A stretch of DNA of 64,000 bases from Mycolicibacterium rhodesiae (GCF_002086695.1 NZ_MVIH01000011.1:62001-126000), one strand, 5' to 3'; shown: positions 1-8,182, counted from the stretch's first letter. The notes: generated from the letters alone by a model not told the origin. Program-made: numbers and translations.

Positions 1-934
1 TGCCTTGACCGGCGCCGGCCACCACGGCGGCGGCGATCAAGCCGGGCAGTGACGAATAGTGCAGGGCCACAACCAGAATGCCCATGCCAACTGCCAGGAT
101 GGCGCAGCCCAGCGCTACCGCACGCTGCGGTTCGATACGGGTTCCGGCGATCTGCGCGATCGCCGAGGCGCCGAAGATCGAGCCGGCCATCAGACCGGCC
201 AGCGCATGATTGCCGATCCCGATGACGTTGGTCAGCAGCGACGGCGCCACCGAGGTGAACAGCCCGGTGACGGCAAAACCGGCGAAAGCCGCCAGCGCCG
301 CGGTGATGAACACCGACCGCACCTCGGGCGGCACCGAAAGCCGTTGCAGGCCGAGCTTTCCGGTGCGGCTGGACGTCTCGGGCACCGACAGGATCGCGAC
401 AGCGGCCAGCACCATCAACCCGATGTGGACGAGGTAGGTGAGCTTCAGCGGGCTCGGCGCGTACTGCGCAAGGATGCCGGCCAGGATGGGCCCGGTGCCG
501 AGGCCGCCGATGTTGGCGATGGTCGCCACCGCCGCCGCGCGGGTCCGCCAGCTCGCCGGCGCGGCTTCGATGACCGCCGCGGTGGCAGTGCCGGTGAACA
601 CGCCCGCCGACAACCCGGAGAGCACCCGGCCCACCAGAAGCTCGGGCACCGAGTCCGCGAACAGGAACATCACCGCACTGGCCAACGCGGCGCCGACACC
701 GGCCAGCAGCACCGGGCGTCGGCCGATGGCGTCGGACCAGCCGCCGAACACCAGCAGCGCGAACAACACCCCGCCTGCGTACGTGGCGTAGATGACCGTC
801 GTCGTCAGTACCGCGAAGTGCATCTGCTCGGAGTACAGCGCGTACAGCGGAGTCGGCAGCGTGGTGCCCACCATGATCGCGGCGAACGCGTAAGCCAACA
901 GGGCGAAGGCGAACGATGTGCGGGTGGATGCCAT
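1..934 (-). CDS. MFS transporter, 3' end cut by window edge
   Basis: The reading frame opens at ATG 934 and runs open to base 1, so about 311 residues are visible and the C-terminus lies outside the window. The N-terminus is hydrophobic, with a membrane segment at about residues 7-28. The loop after TM2 carries GGWSDAIGRRP, the major facilitator motif A (GxxSDxxGRRP). About ten membrane segments can be counted. It is probably a proton-driven drug or small-molecule exporter; the substrate cannot be read from sequence. It follows the actP-like gene on the same strand, separated by 99 nt that hold a strong palindrome. Confidence 0.85.
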   Translation of the reverse strand, partial: MASTRTSFAFALLAYAFAAIMVGTTLPTPLYALYSEQMHFAVLTTTVIYATYAGGVLFALLVFGGWSDAIGRRPVLLAGVGAALASAVMFLFADSVPELLVGRVLSGLSAGVFTGTATAAVIEAAPASWRTRAAAVATIANIGGLGTGPILAGILAQYAPSPLKLTYLVHIGLMVLAAVAILSVPETSSRTGKLGLQRLSVPPEVRSVFITAALAAFAGFAVTGLFTSVAPSLLTNVIGIGNHALAGLMAGSIFGASAIAQIAGTRIEPQRAVALGCAILAVGMGILVVALHYSSLPGLIAAAVVAGAGQG

Positions 935-972
935 GCGAATAGTCAACGCGAGCGCGCTGTGCACATTCCTGG

Positions 973-1030
973 CGAGCAGACACAAACTCGGGCGGATCGG
1001 TCCTCTGAAGCCCGAGTTTGTGTCTGCTCG
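973..1030. repeat. Intergenic palindrome, copy 1 (GAGCAGACACAAA family)
   Basis: Two perfect 21-bp inverted arms at 973-993 and 1010-1030 surround a 16-nt loop. The outer core GAGCAGACACAAA recurs in a second palindrome at 55476-55533. Here it lies just after the actP-like stop and could terminate that operon, but there is no U tract, and the second copy sits between divergent genes where termination makes no sense. From memory, similar palindromes are scattered between genes in mycobacteria. Confidence 0.85.
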
Positions 1031-1033
1031 GCG

Positions 1034-2668
1034 CTAGTGGTGCGTGGCTTTCTCCGCACCCACACCGGTCAGCGAGCGGACTTCCATCTCCGCATTGAGC
1101 TCCGGATCGCCGGCGTCTTTCGACGTCAGCGTTCCGACAACGCCGAGGATGAACGCCAGCGGAATCGACACGATGCCCGGGTTGGCCAGCGGGAACCAGT
1201 CGAAGTTCGCGCCGGGGATCATCGCGGCCTTGTTGCCCGAGACGGCCGGCGAGAAGATGATCAGCACCAGGCAGCTGATCAATCCGCCGTACATACTCCA
1301 CAGCGCACCGCGGGTGTTGAACCGCTTCCAGTACAGGGAATACACGATCGTCGGCAGGTTGGCCGAGGCCGCGACCGCGAAGGCCAGCGCCACCAGGAAC
1401 GCGACGTTCTGCCCGTTGGCCAGGATGCCCAAGCCGATCGCGGCGATACCGAGCACCACCGCGGTGATCCGGGAGACCTTGACCTGCTCCTCCTCGGTCA
1501 CCTTGTGACTCTTGAGAACGCTGGCGTAGACGTCGTGGGCGAACGACGCCGATGCGGTGATCGTCAGGCCCGCGACGACGGCCAAAATGGTGGCGAACGC
1601 GACGGCGGAGATGACACCGAGCAGGATCACCCCACCGAGCTCGAACGCCAGCAACGGTGCGGCCGAGTTCTGTCCGCCCGGTGCGGCCAGGATCTTGTCC
1701 GGGCCCACCATGGCCGCCGCGCCGTAGCCCAGCGCCAGGGTGAACAGATAGAACGCCCCGATCAGGCCGATCGCCCACACCACCGACCGCCGTGCTTCTT
1801 TCGCGGTCGGAACGGTGTAGAAGCGCATCAACACGTGCGGCAGGCCGGCGGTGCCGAGCACCAGCGCCAGACCCAGCGACAGCAGGTTGATCTTCGAGGT
1901 GGTGTTGGCGCCGTACTGGGCGCCGGGCGCCAGCACGTCGCGGCTGGACACGCCCTTGGTGGTGGCCTGATGCACCATGTTCTGCGCCGAACCCAGAATG
2001 TCGGAGAAGTTCAACCCGAACTTCGCCAGCACCATCACGGTCATGATGGCGGCGCCGGCGATCAGCAGCACGGCCTTGATGATCTGCACCCAGGTGGTGC
2101 CCTTCATTCCACCGACCAGGACGTAGACGATCATCAGGACGCCGACGACCGCGATCACCAAAGATTGGGCGGTGCGGCCGTGCACGTCGAGCAGCAGTGC
2201 GACCAGGCCTCCCGCGCCGGCCATCTGGGCCAGCAGATAGAACAGCGACACCGTCAGCGTCGAGGTGGCCGCGGCCACCCGCACCGGGCGCTGCTTCAAC
2301 CGGAAGCTCAACACGTCGGCCATCGTGAATTTGCCGGTGTTGCGCAGCAATTCGGCGACCAGGAGCAGAGCGACCAGCCAGGCCACCAGGAAGCCGATCG
2401 AATAGAGGAAGCCGTCATACCCGTACACCGCGATGGCGCCTGCGATGCCGAGAAAGCTTGCCGCAGAGAGATAGTCACCGGCGATGGCGATGCCGTTCTG
2501 CGGTCCGGAGAACGCCCGGCCACCGGTGAAGAACTCGGTGGCGTTGGTGTTGGTGCGGCTGGCGCGGATCACGATGAACAACGTGATGAGCACGAAGGCC
2601 ACGAAGATGCTGATGTTGAGGACCGGATTGCCGATGCGGGCTGCCTCGGCGAGGACGGTGGTGCTCAC
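1034..2668 (-). CDS. actP: ActP-like cation/acetate symporter (SSS family)
   Basis: A 544-residue sodium:solute symporter with about 13 membrane segments. The early ATEFFTGGR, GDYLSAASFLG and GYDGFLYSIGF segments and the LVGGMKGTTWVQIIKA stretch are typical of acetate/monocarboxylate permeases (ActP, MctC). It probably imports acetate, pyruvate or propionate with a cation. The start is GTG 2668, which overlaps the DUF485 stop as GTGA, so the pair is translationally coupled as yjcH-actP is in E. coli. A longer in-frame opening upstream lies inside DUF485 and is rejected. The palindrome at 973-1030 may end the transcript. The exact substrate is inferred. Confidence 0.88.
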   Translation of the reverse strand: MSTTVLAEAARIGNPVLNISIFVAFVLITLFIVIRASRTNTNATEFFTGGRAFSGPQNGIAIAGDYLSAASFLGIAGAIAVYGYDGFLYSIGFLVAWLVALLLVAELLRNTGKFTMADVLSFRLKQRPVRVAAATSTLTVSLFYLLAQMAGAGGLVALLLDVHGRTAQSLVIAVVGVLMIVYVLVGGMKGTTWVQIIKAVLLIAGAAIMTVMVLAKFGLNFSDILGSAQNMVHQATTKGVSSRDVLAPGAQYGANTTSKINLLSLGLALVLGTAGLPHVLMRFYTVPTAKEARRSVVWAIGLIGAFYLFTLALGYGAAAMVGPDKILAAPGGQNSAAPLLAFELGGVILLGVISAVAFATILAVVAGLTITASASFAHDVYASVLKSHKVTEEEQVKVSRITAVVLGIAAIGLGILANGQNVAFLVALAFAVAASANLPTIVYSLYWKRFNTRGALWSMYGGLISCLVLIIFSPAVSGNKAAMIPGANFDWFPLANPGIVSIPLAFILGVVGTLTSKDAGDPELNAEMEVRSLTGVGAEKATHH

Positions 2669-3015
2669 TTGGCCGCACCTTCCATCTCGGCGCGGATGGC
2701 CTCGGCGCGCGGGTCGAGTTCCCGATTGGCGAACCGCACGTACAAGCCCGTGATGACAAACGTCGTCACGAACTGGCCCAGACCGATGAGCAGTCCGACG
2801 TTGACGTTGCCCCACACCTTGATGGCCATGAAGTCGTGGGCGAACGCGCCCAGCAGCACATAGGTGGCGTACCAGATCAGGAAGAACGCGGTGGTCGGGA
2901 ACACGAAGCGGCGCAGCGTGCGGCGTAGCTCCTGAAACTCGGGACTGGCTTGCATGGCCAGGTATTGGGCGCCGCTGGGATGGGTCTCCCGTGGCGGCAG
3001 GTCGGTTGTGGACAC
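2665..3015 (-). CDS. DUF485 membrane protein (YjcH-like), partner of ActP
   Basis: A 116-residue protein with two membrane helices at about 41-60 and 73-95 and a charged C-terminal tail, the usual size and layout of DUF485 proteins that accompany ActP-type symporters. The segment SPEFQELRRTLRRFVFPTT before TM1 is the family signature. The start is GTG 3015, with an AGGAGC ribosome site about 5 nt upstream. It lies 131 nt downstream of the other symporter gene, and that gap contains a LytTR-like direct repeat and a palindrome, so this gene pair probably has its own regulated promoter. Confidence 0.87.
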   Translation of the reverse strand: MSTTDLPPRETHPSGAQYLAMQASPEFQELRRTLRRFVFPTTAFFLIWYATYVLLGAFAHDFMAIKVWGNVNVGLLIGLGQFVTTFVITGLYVRFANRELDPRAEAIRAEMEGAAK

Positions 3016-3039
3016 CGCGTGCTCCTCAGCTCGAAAAGG

Positions 3040-3062
3040 TGTGAACTCCGGTCGTGTTCACA
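3040..3062. promoter_or_regulatory. Palindrome in front of DUF485-actP
   Basis: TGTGAAC-N9-GTTCACA is a perfect 7-bp inverted repeat with a 9-bp spacer, centred about 36 bp before the DUF485 start. A possible -10 element (TAGCCT, minus strand, about 3063-3068) abuts it, so it would overlap the transcription start. The half-sites resemble CRP half-sites, but the TGTGA to TCACA spacing is 13 rather than 6, so a CRP site is unlikely. It may be an operator for another dimeric regulator or a 5' UTR hairpin. Confidence 0.5.
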
Positions 3063-3110
3063 GGCTATTGAGAGGCACATCACAGTCCTAGAGCTCGCGC
3101 GGGCCATGCG

Positions 3111-3140
3111 TTGAACGGTTGGCGGTCGGCGCTGAACGGT
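3111..3140 (-). promoter_or_regulatory. Predicted LytTR-regulator binding site
   Basis: On the minus strand two 9-bp direct repeats, ACCGTTCAG (3132-3140) and ACCGTTCAA (3111-3119), are separated by exactly 12 bp. The described LytTR pattern is [TA][AC][CA]GTTN[AG][TG], repeated with a 12-13 bp spacer; the first repeat fits 9/9 and the second 8/9. The site lies about 96-125 bp upstream of the DUF485 start and downstream of the SSS gene ending at 3147. A LytTR regulator is encoded in the same cluster (5247-6029), which makes it the obvious candidate to bind here. Confidence 0.6.
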
Positions 3141-3146
3141 TTGTGG

Positions 3147-4877
3147 TCAGCCGCGAGGGACTCGTTCCAGGCCCATCCCCAGGCGCTCCGGCACATGCAT
3201 GCGGGCGAAGATGCGCGCCACATCGGGTGGTACGTCGGTCCGGGTGACGCGGCTGACGAGCACCATCGTCGCGAATGCCAGCGGAACGGTGATGGCGGCG
3301 GGGTAGCCGATCAGCGTGGTCAGCCAGCCGCCGAGCACGTCGTCGCCGACCCAGCCGGTGATCGAGATGAGGATGGCCAGACCCGAAGCCAGTGCGCCGA
3401 CCACCAACCCGGCGATCGCCCCGGTCGCGGTCAGCCCGCGCCACCAGATCCCGAGAACCAGCAGCGGGCACAGGGTGGAGGCCGCGACGGCGAACGCCAG
3501 ACCGACACCGCGCGACAGTTCGAGGACCGGCGCCACGACCGACAGGGGAATCGGGATGAGACCGGCGATCAGCGCCACCATCCGGAAGTCGCGGACTCGC
3601 CCGCGCAGCACGTCGGTGGACAGCGCGCCGGCGATACTGACCAGCAGACCCGACGAGGTGGCCAGGAATGCCGCGATCGCGCCGGCCGCGACCAGCGCGC
3701 CGAGCAACTCACCAGGGAGTCCGGCGACGGCGGCCGACGGCAGCAACAACACCGCGGCGTCGGCCTTGCCGGTGATGAGCAGCTGGGGCACGTACAACCG
3801 GGCGAACACCCCGAGCAGCACGGGGAACAGATAGAACAACGACAGCAGCGTGATCACGCTCAGCGCGGTGCGGCGCGCGGCGCGCCCGTCGGGGTTGGTG
3901 TAGAAGCGGACCAGCACGTGGGGCAGTCCCATGGCGCCGAGGAATGTCGCAACCATGATGGAAAAGACTTGGTAGAGAGGATGTTTCCCGCCCAATCCGC
4001 CGCCGCTGACGATCCACGCCGATCCGCTGGCGGGCGTGCCGACCACGACGGGGGTCTGCGCTCCGGCGGCCAGCGTCAGGGTGGTGCCCTTCTGCAGGCT
4101 GTACTCGCCGGGGCTGTGCAGGGCGCCGCTATGGGTCGGGCCGGTCACCGTCACGCCGGCCGGGTCGGCGACCGTGACCACCACGTCGGTGTCGATGCTG
4201 ACGACGGTCGCCTGGTCCACCGTGGGTGGCAGCGGGCCACCGAGTGCGGGGTGTTCGTGCCCGAAATGCATGAGCAGAGCCAATGCCGGAATTGCGACCG
4301 CGGTCAGCTTCAGCCAGTACTGAAACGCCTGGACGAACGTGATCGAGCGCATGCCGCCACCGACGACGTTGGCGATCACGATTCCGCCGACCGCGAGCGG
4401 TCCGATCCAAACAGGCACGCCGAGAAGAGTTTTGAGGGCAAGCCCGGCCCCCTGATACTGGGGAATGAGGTAGAAGATGCAGACGGTGACGACGACGAGC
4501 ATCGCGACCCGGCGCACCCTCGGCGAACCGAGGCGGAACTCCGCGAAGTCAGGGACGGTGTAGGCGCCGGAGCGGCGCAGGGGAGCGGAGACGAACAGCA
4601 GCAGACCGAGGTAGCCCGCGGTGAAGCCGACCGGATACCACAGCGCGTCGGCGCCATACTTGGCGATCAGCCCGGCGACCCCGAGAAATGAGGCCGCCGA
4701 GAGGTATTCACCGGAGATCGCGGCGGCGTTCCAGCGTGGGCCGACAGTGCGGGAGGCCACCAGGAAGTCGGATGTGGTGCGCGACAACCGAACCCCGTAG
4801 GCGCCGACGGCCACCGTGGCCACCGCGGCGGCGATCAGGCCGCCTGCGGTCAGGGCCGTCGCCGTCGATCCGCTCAC
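3147..4877 (-). CDS. Second SSS-family symporter with extracellular insert
   Basis: A 576-residue sodium:solute symporter related to ActP: ISGEYLSAASFLGVAG near the N-terminus and VLVRFYTNPDGRAARR after the middle loop match acetate-permease landmarks. Between the helix ending near LALLMHFG (about residue 205) and the helix after GGKHPLYQ lies a polar insert of roughly 85-90 residues rich in Val, Thr, Gly and Pro, likely a small beta domain outside the cell. The start is GTG 4877, overlapping the upstream small gene's stop as GTGA. It probably takes up a short carboxylate; the substrate is unknown. Confidence 0.85.
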   Translation of the reverse strand: MSGSTATALTAGGLIAAAVATVAVGAYGVRLSRTTSDFLVASRTVGPRWNAAAISGEYLSAASFLGVAGLIAKYGADALWYPVGFTAGYLGLLLFVSAPLRRSGAYTVPDFAEFRLGSPRVRRVAMLVVVTVCIFYLIPQYQGAGLALKTLLGVPVWIGPLAVGGIVIANVVGGGMRSITFVQAFQYWLKLTAVAIPALALLMHFGHEHPALGGPLPPTVDQATVVSIDTDVVVTVADPAGVTVTGPTHSGALHSPGEYSLQKGTTLTLAAGAQTPVVVGTPASGSAWIVSGGGLGGKHPLYQVFSIMVATFLGAMGLPHVLVRFYTNPDGRAARRTALSVITLLSLFYLFPVLLGVFARLYVPQLLITGKADAAVLLLPSAAVAGLPGELLGALVAAGAIAAFLATSSGLLVSIAGALSTDVLRGRVRDFRMVALIAGLIPIPLSVVAPVLELSRGVGLAFAVAASTLCPLLVLGIWWRGLTATGAIAGLVVGALASGLAILISITGWVGDDVLGGWLTTLIGYPAAITVPLAFATMVLVSRVTRTDVPPDVARIFARMHVPERLGMGLERVPRG

Positions 4878-5254
4878 GGCGGACTCTCGTCGTCGACCAC
4901 GCCCATGAAGTCGCGTTCGGCTTGTTCGGCCAGTCGGATGAACAGCCGGCCGATGGCGTAGAGCGCCGGGTACACCAGGAGTGCCAGCGTCAGCCAGTTC
5001 AGCCGCATCCCGAATACGCTGGCATTCGACAACTCTGGGAACACCGCGTTGATCAATGGCAGCGCGGCCATCCCGCCGGCCACCACCGCCGCCAGTCGCA
5101 GCGCCAGCCCGAGCTGGGCCCGCACCAGCCCGCGCACCAGCGCGTCGCCGACCTCGGTCTGCTCCTGCACCTCCACCCGGGTGTGCACCAGACGGCTGCC
5201 GCGCCGATGGGCCAGCACGACGCGCTCGCGCTGCGGGCGGCCCGGCCTAGTCAT
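4874..5254 (-). CDS. Small two-helix membrane protein, probable symporter partner
   Basis: A 126-residue protein starting at ATG 5254. The first half is charged, with repeated Arg/Glu; two hydrophobic segments follow at about 54-74 and 86-105. It is not an evident DUF485 protein, but its size, two helices and GTGA-coupled position directly before an SSS gene mirror DUF485-ActP. It overlaps the end of the LytTR regulator gene by 8 nt, so kinase, regulator, small protein and symporter form one tight transcription unit. It may help fold or regulate the symporter (inference). Confidence 0.75.
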   Translation of the reverse strand: MTRPGRPQRERVVLAHRRGSRLVHTRVEVQEQTEVGDALVRGLVRAQLGLALRLAAVVAGGMAALPLINAVFPELSNASVFGMRLNWLTLALLVYPALYAIGRLFIRLAEQAERDFMGVVDDESPP

Positions 5255-6029
5255 CGGCCGCCCCCGGCCGGAAGGTCCGCATCGGATCACGGATCAGCCG
5301 GTCGCGGAGTTCCCGGGCCTGGCGGCGGCTGACCGGAAGCTCGACCGGCGCAGAGGCCCCGTTGGCGCGCAAGCGCACCATGGTGGACGCGCCGGAGGTG
5401 CGCAGCCCGGTCACCATGTTCAGCGCGACGAGATAAGACCTGTGCACCCGCTGGAACCCGCGGCTGCGCCAGCGGTCTTCCAAGGTGCTCAACGGAATTC
5501 GCACCAGATGCGAGCCGGAGGCGGCGTGCAGGCGGGCGTAGTCGCCTTCGGCCTCGACCCAGCCGATGGTGTCGCAGCGCACCAGCTGGGTGACCCCGCC
5601 GAGCTCGACCGGAATGGTGTCGGACTGCGGCTCGTCGGCGGGTGGGGCCGGCTCAGCGGCGCGCGCAGACACCACCCGCCGGATCGCCTCGTCCAGGCGC
5701 TCCTTGCGGATCGGCTTGAGCAGATAATCCAGTGCGCCGACCTCGAAGGCGGCCAGCGCCTTGTCGTCGTGCGCGGTGACGAACACGACCGCGGGCGGGT
5801 GAGCGAAATTGGCGAGCACACTGGCCAATTCGAGGCCCGACAGTCCCGGCATGTTGATGTCCAGGAAAATCGCATCCACGGTGCGCTCGTTGATGATGCG
5901 CAACGCGGACGTGGCGTCGCCGGCTCCGATCACCTCGGCGACGTCCGCGTGCTCGCCCAGCAGGTAGGTGAGCTCGTCGAGCGCCGGGGCTTCGTCGTCG
6001 ACCGCCAACACCCAGAGCTGCACTGCCAC
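5247..6029 (-). CDS. LytTR-type response regulator
   Basis: 260 residues. An N-terminal receiver domain (about 1-125) has the acidic pair D11-D12, phospho-acceptor D57 in FLDINMPG, the TAHD switch segment and K in LLKPI. After a Pro-rich linker a LytTR DNA-binding domain fills about 150-250, with EAEGDYARLH and FQRVHRSYLVAL as its landmark strands. It should be phosphorylated by the kinase encoded 8 nt upstream. LytTR proteins bind paired 9-bp direct repeats about 12 bp apart; a matching element sits at 3111-3140 before DUF485-actP. The overall design resembles the BtsSR and YpdAB carboxylate-sensing systems of E. coli. Confidence 0.92.
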   Translation of the reverse strand: MAVQLWVLAVDDEAPALDELTYLLGEHADVAEVIGAGDATSALRIINERTVDAIFLDINMPGLSGLELASVLANFAHPPAVVFVTAHDDKALAAFEVGALDYLLKPIRKERLDEAIRRVVSARAAEPAPPADEPQSDTIPVELGGVTQLVRCDTIGWVEAEGDYARLHAASGSHLVRIPLSTLEDRWRSRGFQRVHRSYLVALNMVTGLRTSGASTMVRLRANGASAPVELPVSRRQARELRDRLIRDPMRTFRPGAADD

Positions 6030-6037
6030 TTCACCTC

Positions 6038-7219
6038 CTAGACGTGGACGCCCGCACGAAACTTGGGCACTCGCATGATCACCTTCGTGCCCGCCCCCGG
6101 GGCGGTCTCGACCACCAGACCGTAGTCGTTGCCGAACGCCGCGCGCAGGCGATGGTCCACATTGCTCAGCCCGACGTGGGCGGTCTGCTCCCCGTCGCCC
6201 AGCACGTCGCCGTGCCCGGAGCGCAGGGCGTGCGGATCCATGCCGACGCCGTCGTCCTCCACGCTGATGACGCAGTCGGAACCCTCGTTGCGAGCGATGA
6301 TTTCGATCGATCCGCCCTGCCGTCCGGCCAGGCCGTGGCGCACGGCGTTCTCGACCAGCGGCTGCAACGCGAGGAACGGCACCACGACGGTCAGCACCTC
6401 GGGAGCGATCTGCAGAGTCACCGACAGGTTGGGCCCGAACCGGGCACGTTCGAGGGTCAGATAGCGATCGATGTTGCGCAGCTCGTCGGCGAGCACCGTG
6501 TAAGGGCCCGCGGAGCGGAACGAGTAGCGGGTGAAGTCGGCGAACTCCAGGATGAGGTCGCGGGCCCGATCGGGATCGGTCCGGACGAACGAGGCAATCG
6601 TGTTGAGCGCGTTGTAGATGAAGTGCGGGCTGATCTGGGCCCGCAGCGCGAGCACCTCGGCCCGGTCCAGGCGGGCCCGCGATGCGTCGAGTTCGGCGAG
6701 CTCGAGCTGGCTGGCGGCGTACCGCGCGACCTCGGCGACCGCACCCAGCATGCCCGGCGAGGGTTCAGCGGTGTTGACGACGACGAGCACGCCGATCACC
6801 ACGCCGTCGTCGTCGAGCAGCGGCTGGGCCACCACGGCGGGGATCTGGTCGCGGGCGAGCACGCGGCGCTGCCCGGCTATCGCGTCCCGGGCCGTGTGGT
6901 GACAGACCTCGAGGATGGCCGGCGTCCACAACGCGGCCTCGGGCGGATCGAGCGCCAGAAGGGCGGTATCCCCGTCGTACAGCGCGACACCGTCGGAGCC
7001 GGTGAGGCCGCGCAGGTGCGGAGCGGCGCCGGTTGCCGAGTCGGCGTCCAAACCCTTACGCAGAGAGCGTGCCGCCAGCGAGGCGGTGTGCAGCGCGGCG
7101 TGCACGGTCCGCTCGGCCGGTGTGGTGACCACGCTGCGGGTCAGGACGGCGATCGCGCCGACGATCGATGCGACCGCGGCGAGCGCGACCGCCAGCGCGA
7201 GCGCTACCGCTCCCGACAT
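6038..7219 (-). CDS. LytS-family sensor histidine kinase
   Basis: 393 residues from ATG 7219. One membrane helix (about 4-28) is followed by a GAF-like sensory region (about 60-175), a short coiled stretch, and the His_kinase block with H199 in ISPHFIYNALNTIASF. The HATPase domain shows LVENAVRHGL (N box), VEDDGVGM (G1) and GLSNVDHRL. Unlike classical LytS it has a single membrane helix instead of a multi-helix sensor, so it may sense an intracellular or membrane-proximal signal. It is followed 8 nt later by its cognate LytTR regulator. Confidence 0.92.
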   Translation of the reverse strand: MSGAVALALAVALAAVASIVGAIAVLTRSVVTTPAERTVHAALHTASLAARSLRKGLDADSATGAAPHLRGLTGSDGVALYDGDTALLALDPPEAALWTPAILEVCHHTARDAIAGQRRVLARDQIPAVVAQPLLDDDGVVIGVLVVVNTAEPSPGMLGAVAEVARYAASQLELAELDASRARLDRAEVLALRAQISPHFIYNALNTIASFVRTDPDRARDLILEFADFTRYSFRSAGPYTVLADELRNIDRYLTLERARFGPNLSVTLQIAPEVLTVVVPFLALQPLVENAVRHGLAGRQGGSIEIIARNEGSDCVISVEDDGVGMDPHALRSGHGDVLGDGEQTAHVGLSNVDHRLRAAFGNDYGLVVETAPGAGTKVIMRVPKFRAGVHV

Positions 7220-7232
7220 CTCGGCGCCTCGC

Positions 7233-7538
7233 CTACTGGACGGGACAGGCGTACTTCCGGGCTACGTCGAACACCCGCTCCTGCGCTCCGGGACCGATCA
7301 CGCCTTGGGCGGCAAGCTCCAGGCCGATGTATCCCGGTATGCCGCCGATGCACGCCTGGTGTGCGACGCGCCAGGCGGTGTCGGGATTCAGGTTGTAGCC
7401 GTTGCGGGCCAGGCCCTGCATGTACAGGTCGAATTCGGGGGTGCCCTGGTCCGGTATCGCGTGCGCGGCGCCGGCCAAGGCGAGAGCGGTCACGACCGCC
7501 GCGACCGCAGGAGCAATCACCCGTCTCATGCCGTTCAC
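7233..7538 (-). CDS. DUF732 secreted protein
   Basis: 101 residues with a Sec signal peptide ending near AGAAHA, then a mature domain of about 70 residues with two cysteines (QACIGG and YACPVQ) that could form a disulfide. This matches the small mycobacterial DUF732 family of unknown function. ATG 7538 or ATG 7529 could be the start. Only 13 nt separate it from the downstream kinase, so it may be the first gene of the kinase-regulator-symporter operon. The promoter would then lie in the 62-bp divergent gap shared with the repair gene at 7601. Confidence 0.8.
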   Translation of the reverse strand: MNGMRRVIAPAVAAVVTALALAGAAHAIPDQGTPEFDLYMQGLARNGYNLNPDTAWRVAHQACIGGIPGYIGLELAAQGVIGPGAQERVFDVARKYACPVQ

Positions 7539-7588
7539 GATCGCACACCTGAGCGGCCCGGATACCCGAACCGATCCGATCGTCGTCC

Positions 7589-7594
7589 TAGACT
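7589..7594 (+). promoter_or_regulatory. -10 box, leaderless promoter of HhH-GPD gene
   Basis: TAGACT is followed by 6 nt and then ATG 7601. The predicted transcript would begin at or next to the start codon. Confidence 0.55.
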
Positions 7595-7600
7595 GTCGCC

Positions 7601-8170
7601 ATGGCGAGACTGCAGCTCACCGGAGATCCCGCGTCGGACGAGCTTTTGAGCGAGGATCCGTTCGCCCTGCTGACCGGGATGCTGCTGGATCAGCAGATAC
7701 CGATGGAGACGGCGTTCGCCGGGCCCCGCAAGATCGCCGAGCGGATCGGCGGCATCGACCCCCGGCTGATCGCCGACTGCGACCCCGAGCAGTTCACTCA
7801 AGAATTCTCCAAAACTCCTGCCGTGCACCGATTTCCGGGATCGATGGCCAAACGTGTTCAGGACCTGGCCCGCGAGATCGTCGACCGCTACGACGGCGAC
7901 GCCGCCCAGCTGTGGCTCGACGGCGATCCCGACGGCGCCGAGGTGCTGCGCCGGCTGAAGGCGCTGCCCGGCTTCGGTGAGCAGAAGGCCAGGATCTTCC
8001 TGGCCCTGCTGGGCAAGCAGTATGGCGTCACCCCGACGGGTTGGCGCGAGGCGGCCGGCGACTACGGCAAGGCCGGCACTCACATGTCGATCGCCGATGT
8101 GGTCGACAAGGGGTCGCTGGAGGAAGTCAGGGCGTACAAGAAGAAGATGAAGGCCGCAGCGAAGAAATAA
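7601..8170 (+). CDS. HhH-GPD-type base-excision repair protein (Rv1156-like)
   Basis: 189 residues. DPFALLTGMLLDQQIPMETAF resembles the N-terminal helical part of HhH-GPD glycosylases, and LPGFGEQKARIFLALLGKQYG (about 125-145) is the helix-hairpin-helix. No iron-sulfur cysteine cluster is present. It probably excises damaged bases, but the substrate is unknown. A leaderless start at ATG 7601 is supported by the -10 box. It is followed 12 nt later by the small DUF1059 gene with a strong ribosome site, so the two are likely co-transcribed. Confidence 0.85.
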   Translation: MARLQLTGDPASDELLSEDPFALLTGMLLDQQIPMETAFAGPRKIAERIGGIDPRLIADCDPEQFTQEFSKTPAVHRFPGSMAKRVQDLAREIVDRYDGDAAQLWLDGDPDGAEVLRRLKALPGFGEQKARIFLALLGKQYGVTPTGWREAAGDYGKAGTHMSIADVVDKGSLEEVRAYKKKMKAAAKK

Positions 8171-8182
8171 CCAGGAGGAACC

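Noticed and set aside
59..2863. A 934-codon plus-strand open frame at the left end
   Set aside because: It is antisense to the MFS, ActP-like and DUF485 genes. Its protein is Arg/Gln/Asp/His-rich with no domain, the usual shadow frame in high-GC DNA.
3040..3062. CRP-type binding site
   Set aside because: The TGTGA and TCACA half-sites are 13 bp apart instead of 6, so a CRP/GlxR dimer would not fit.
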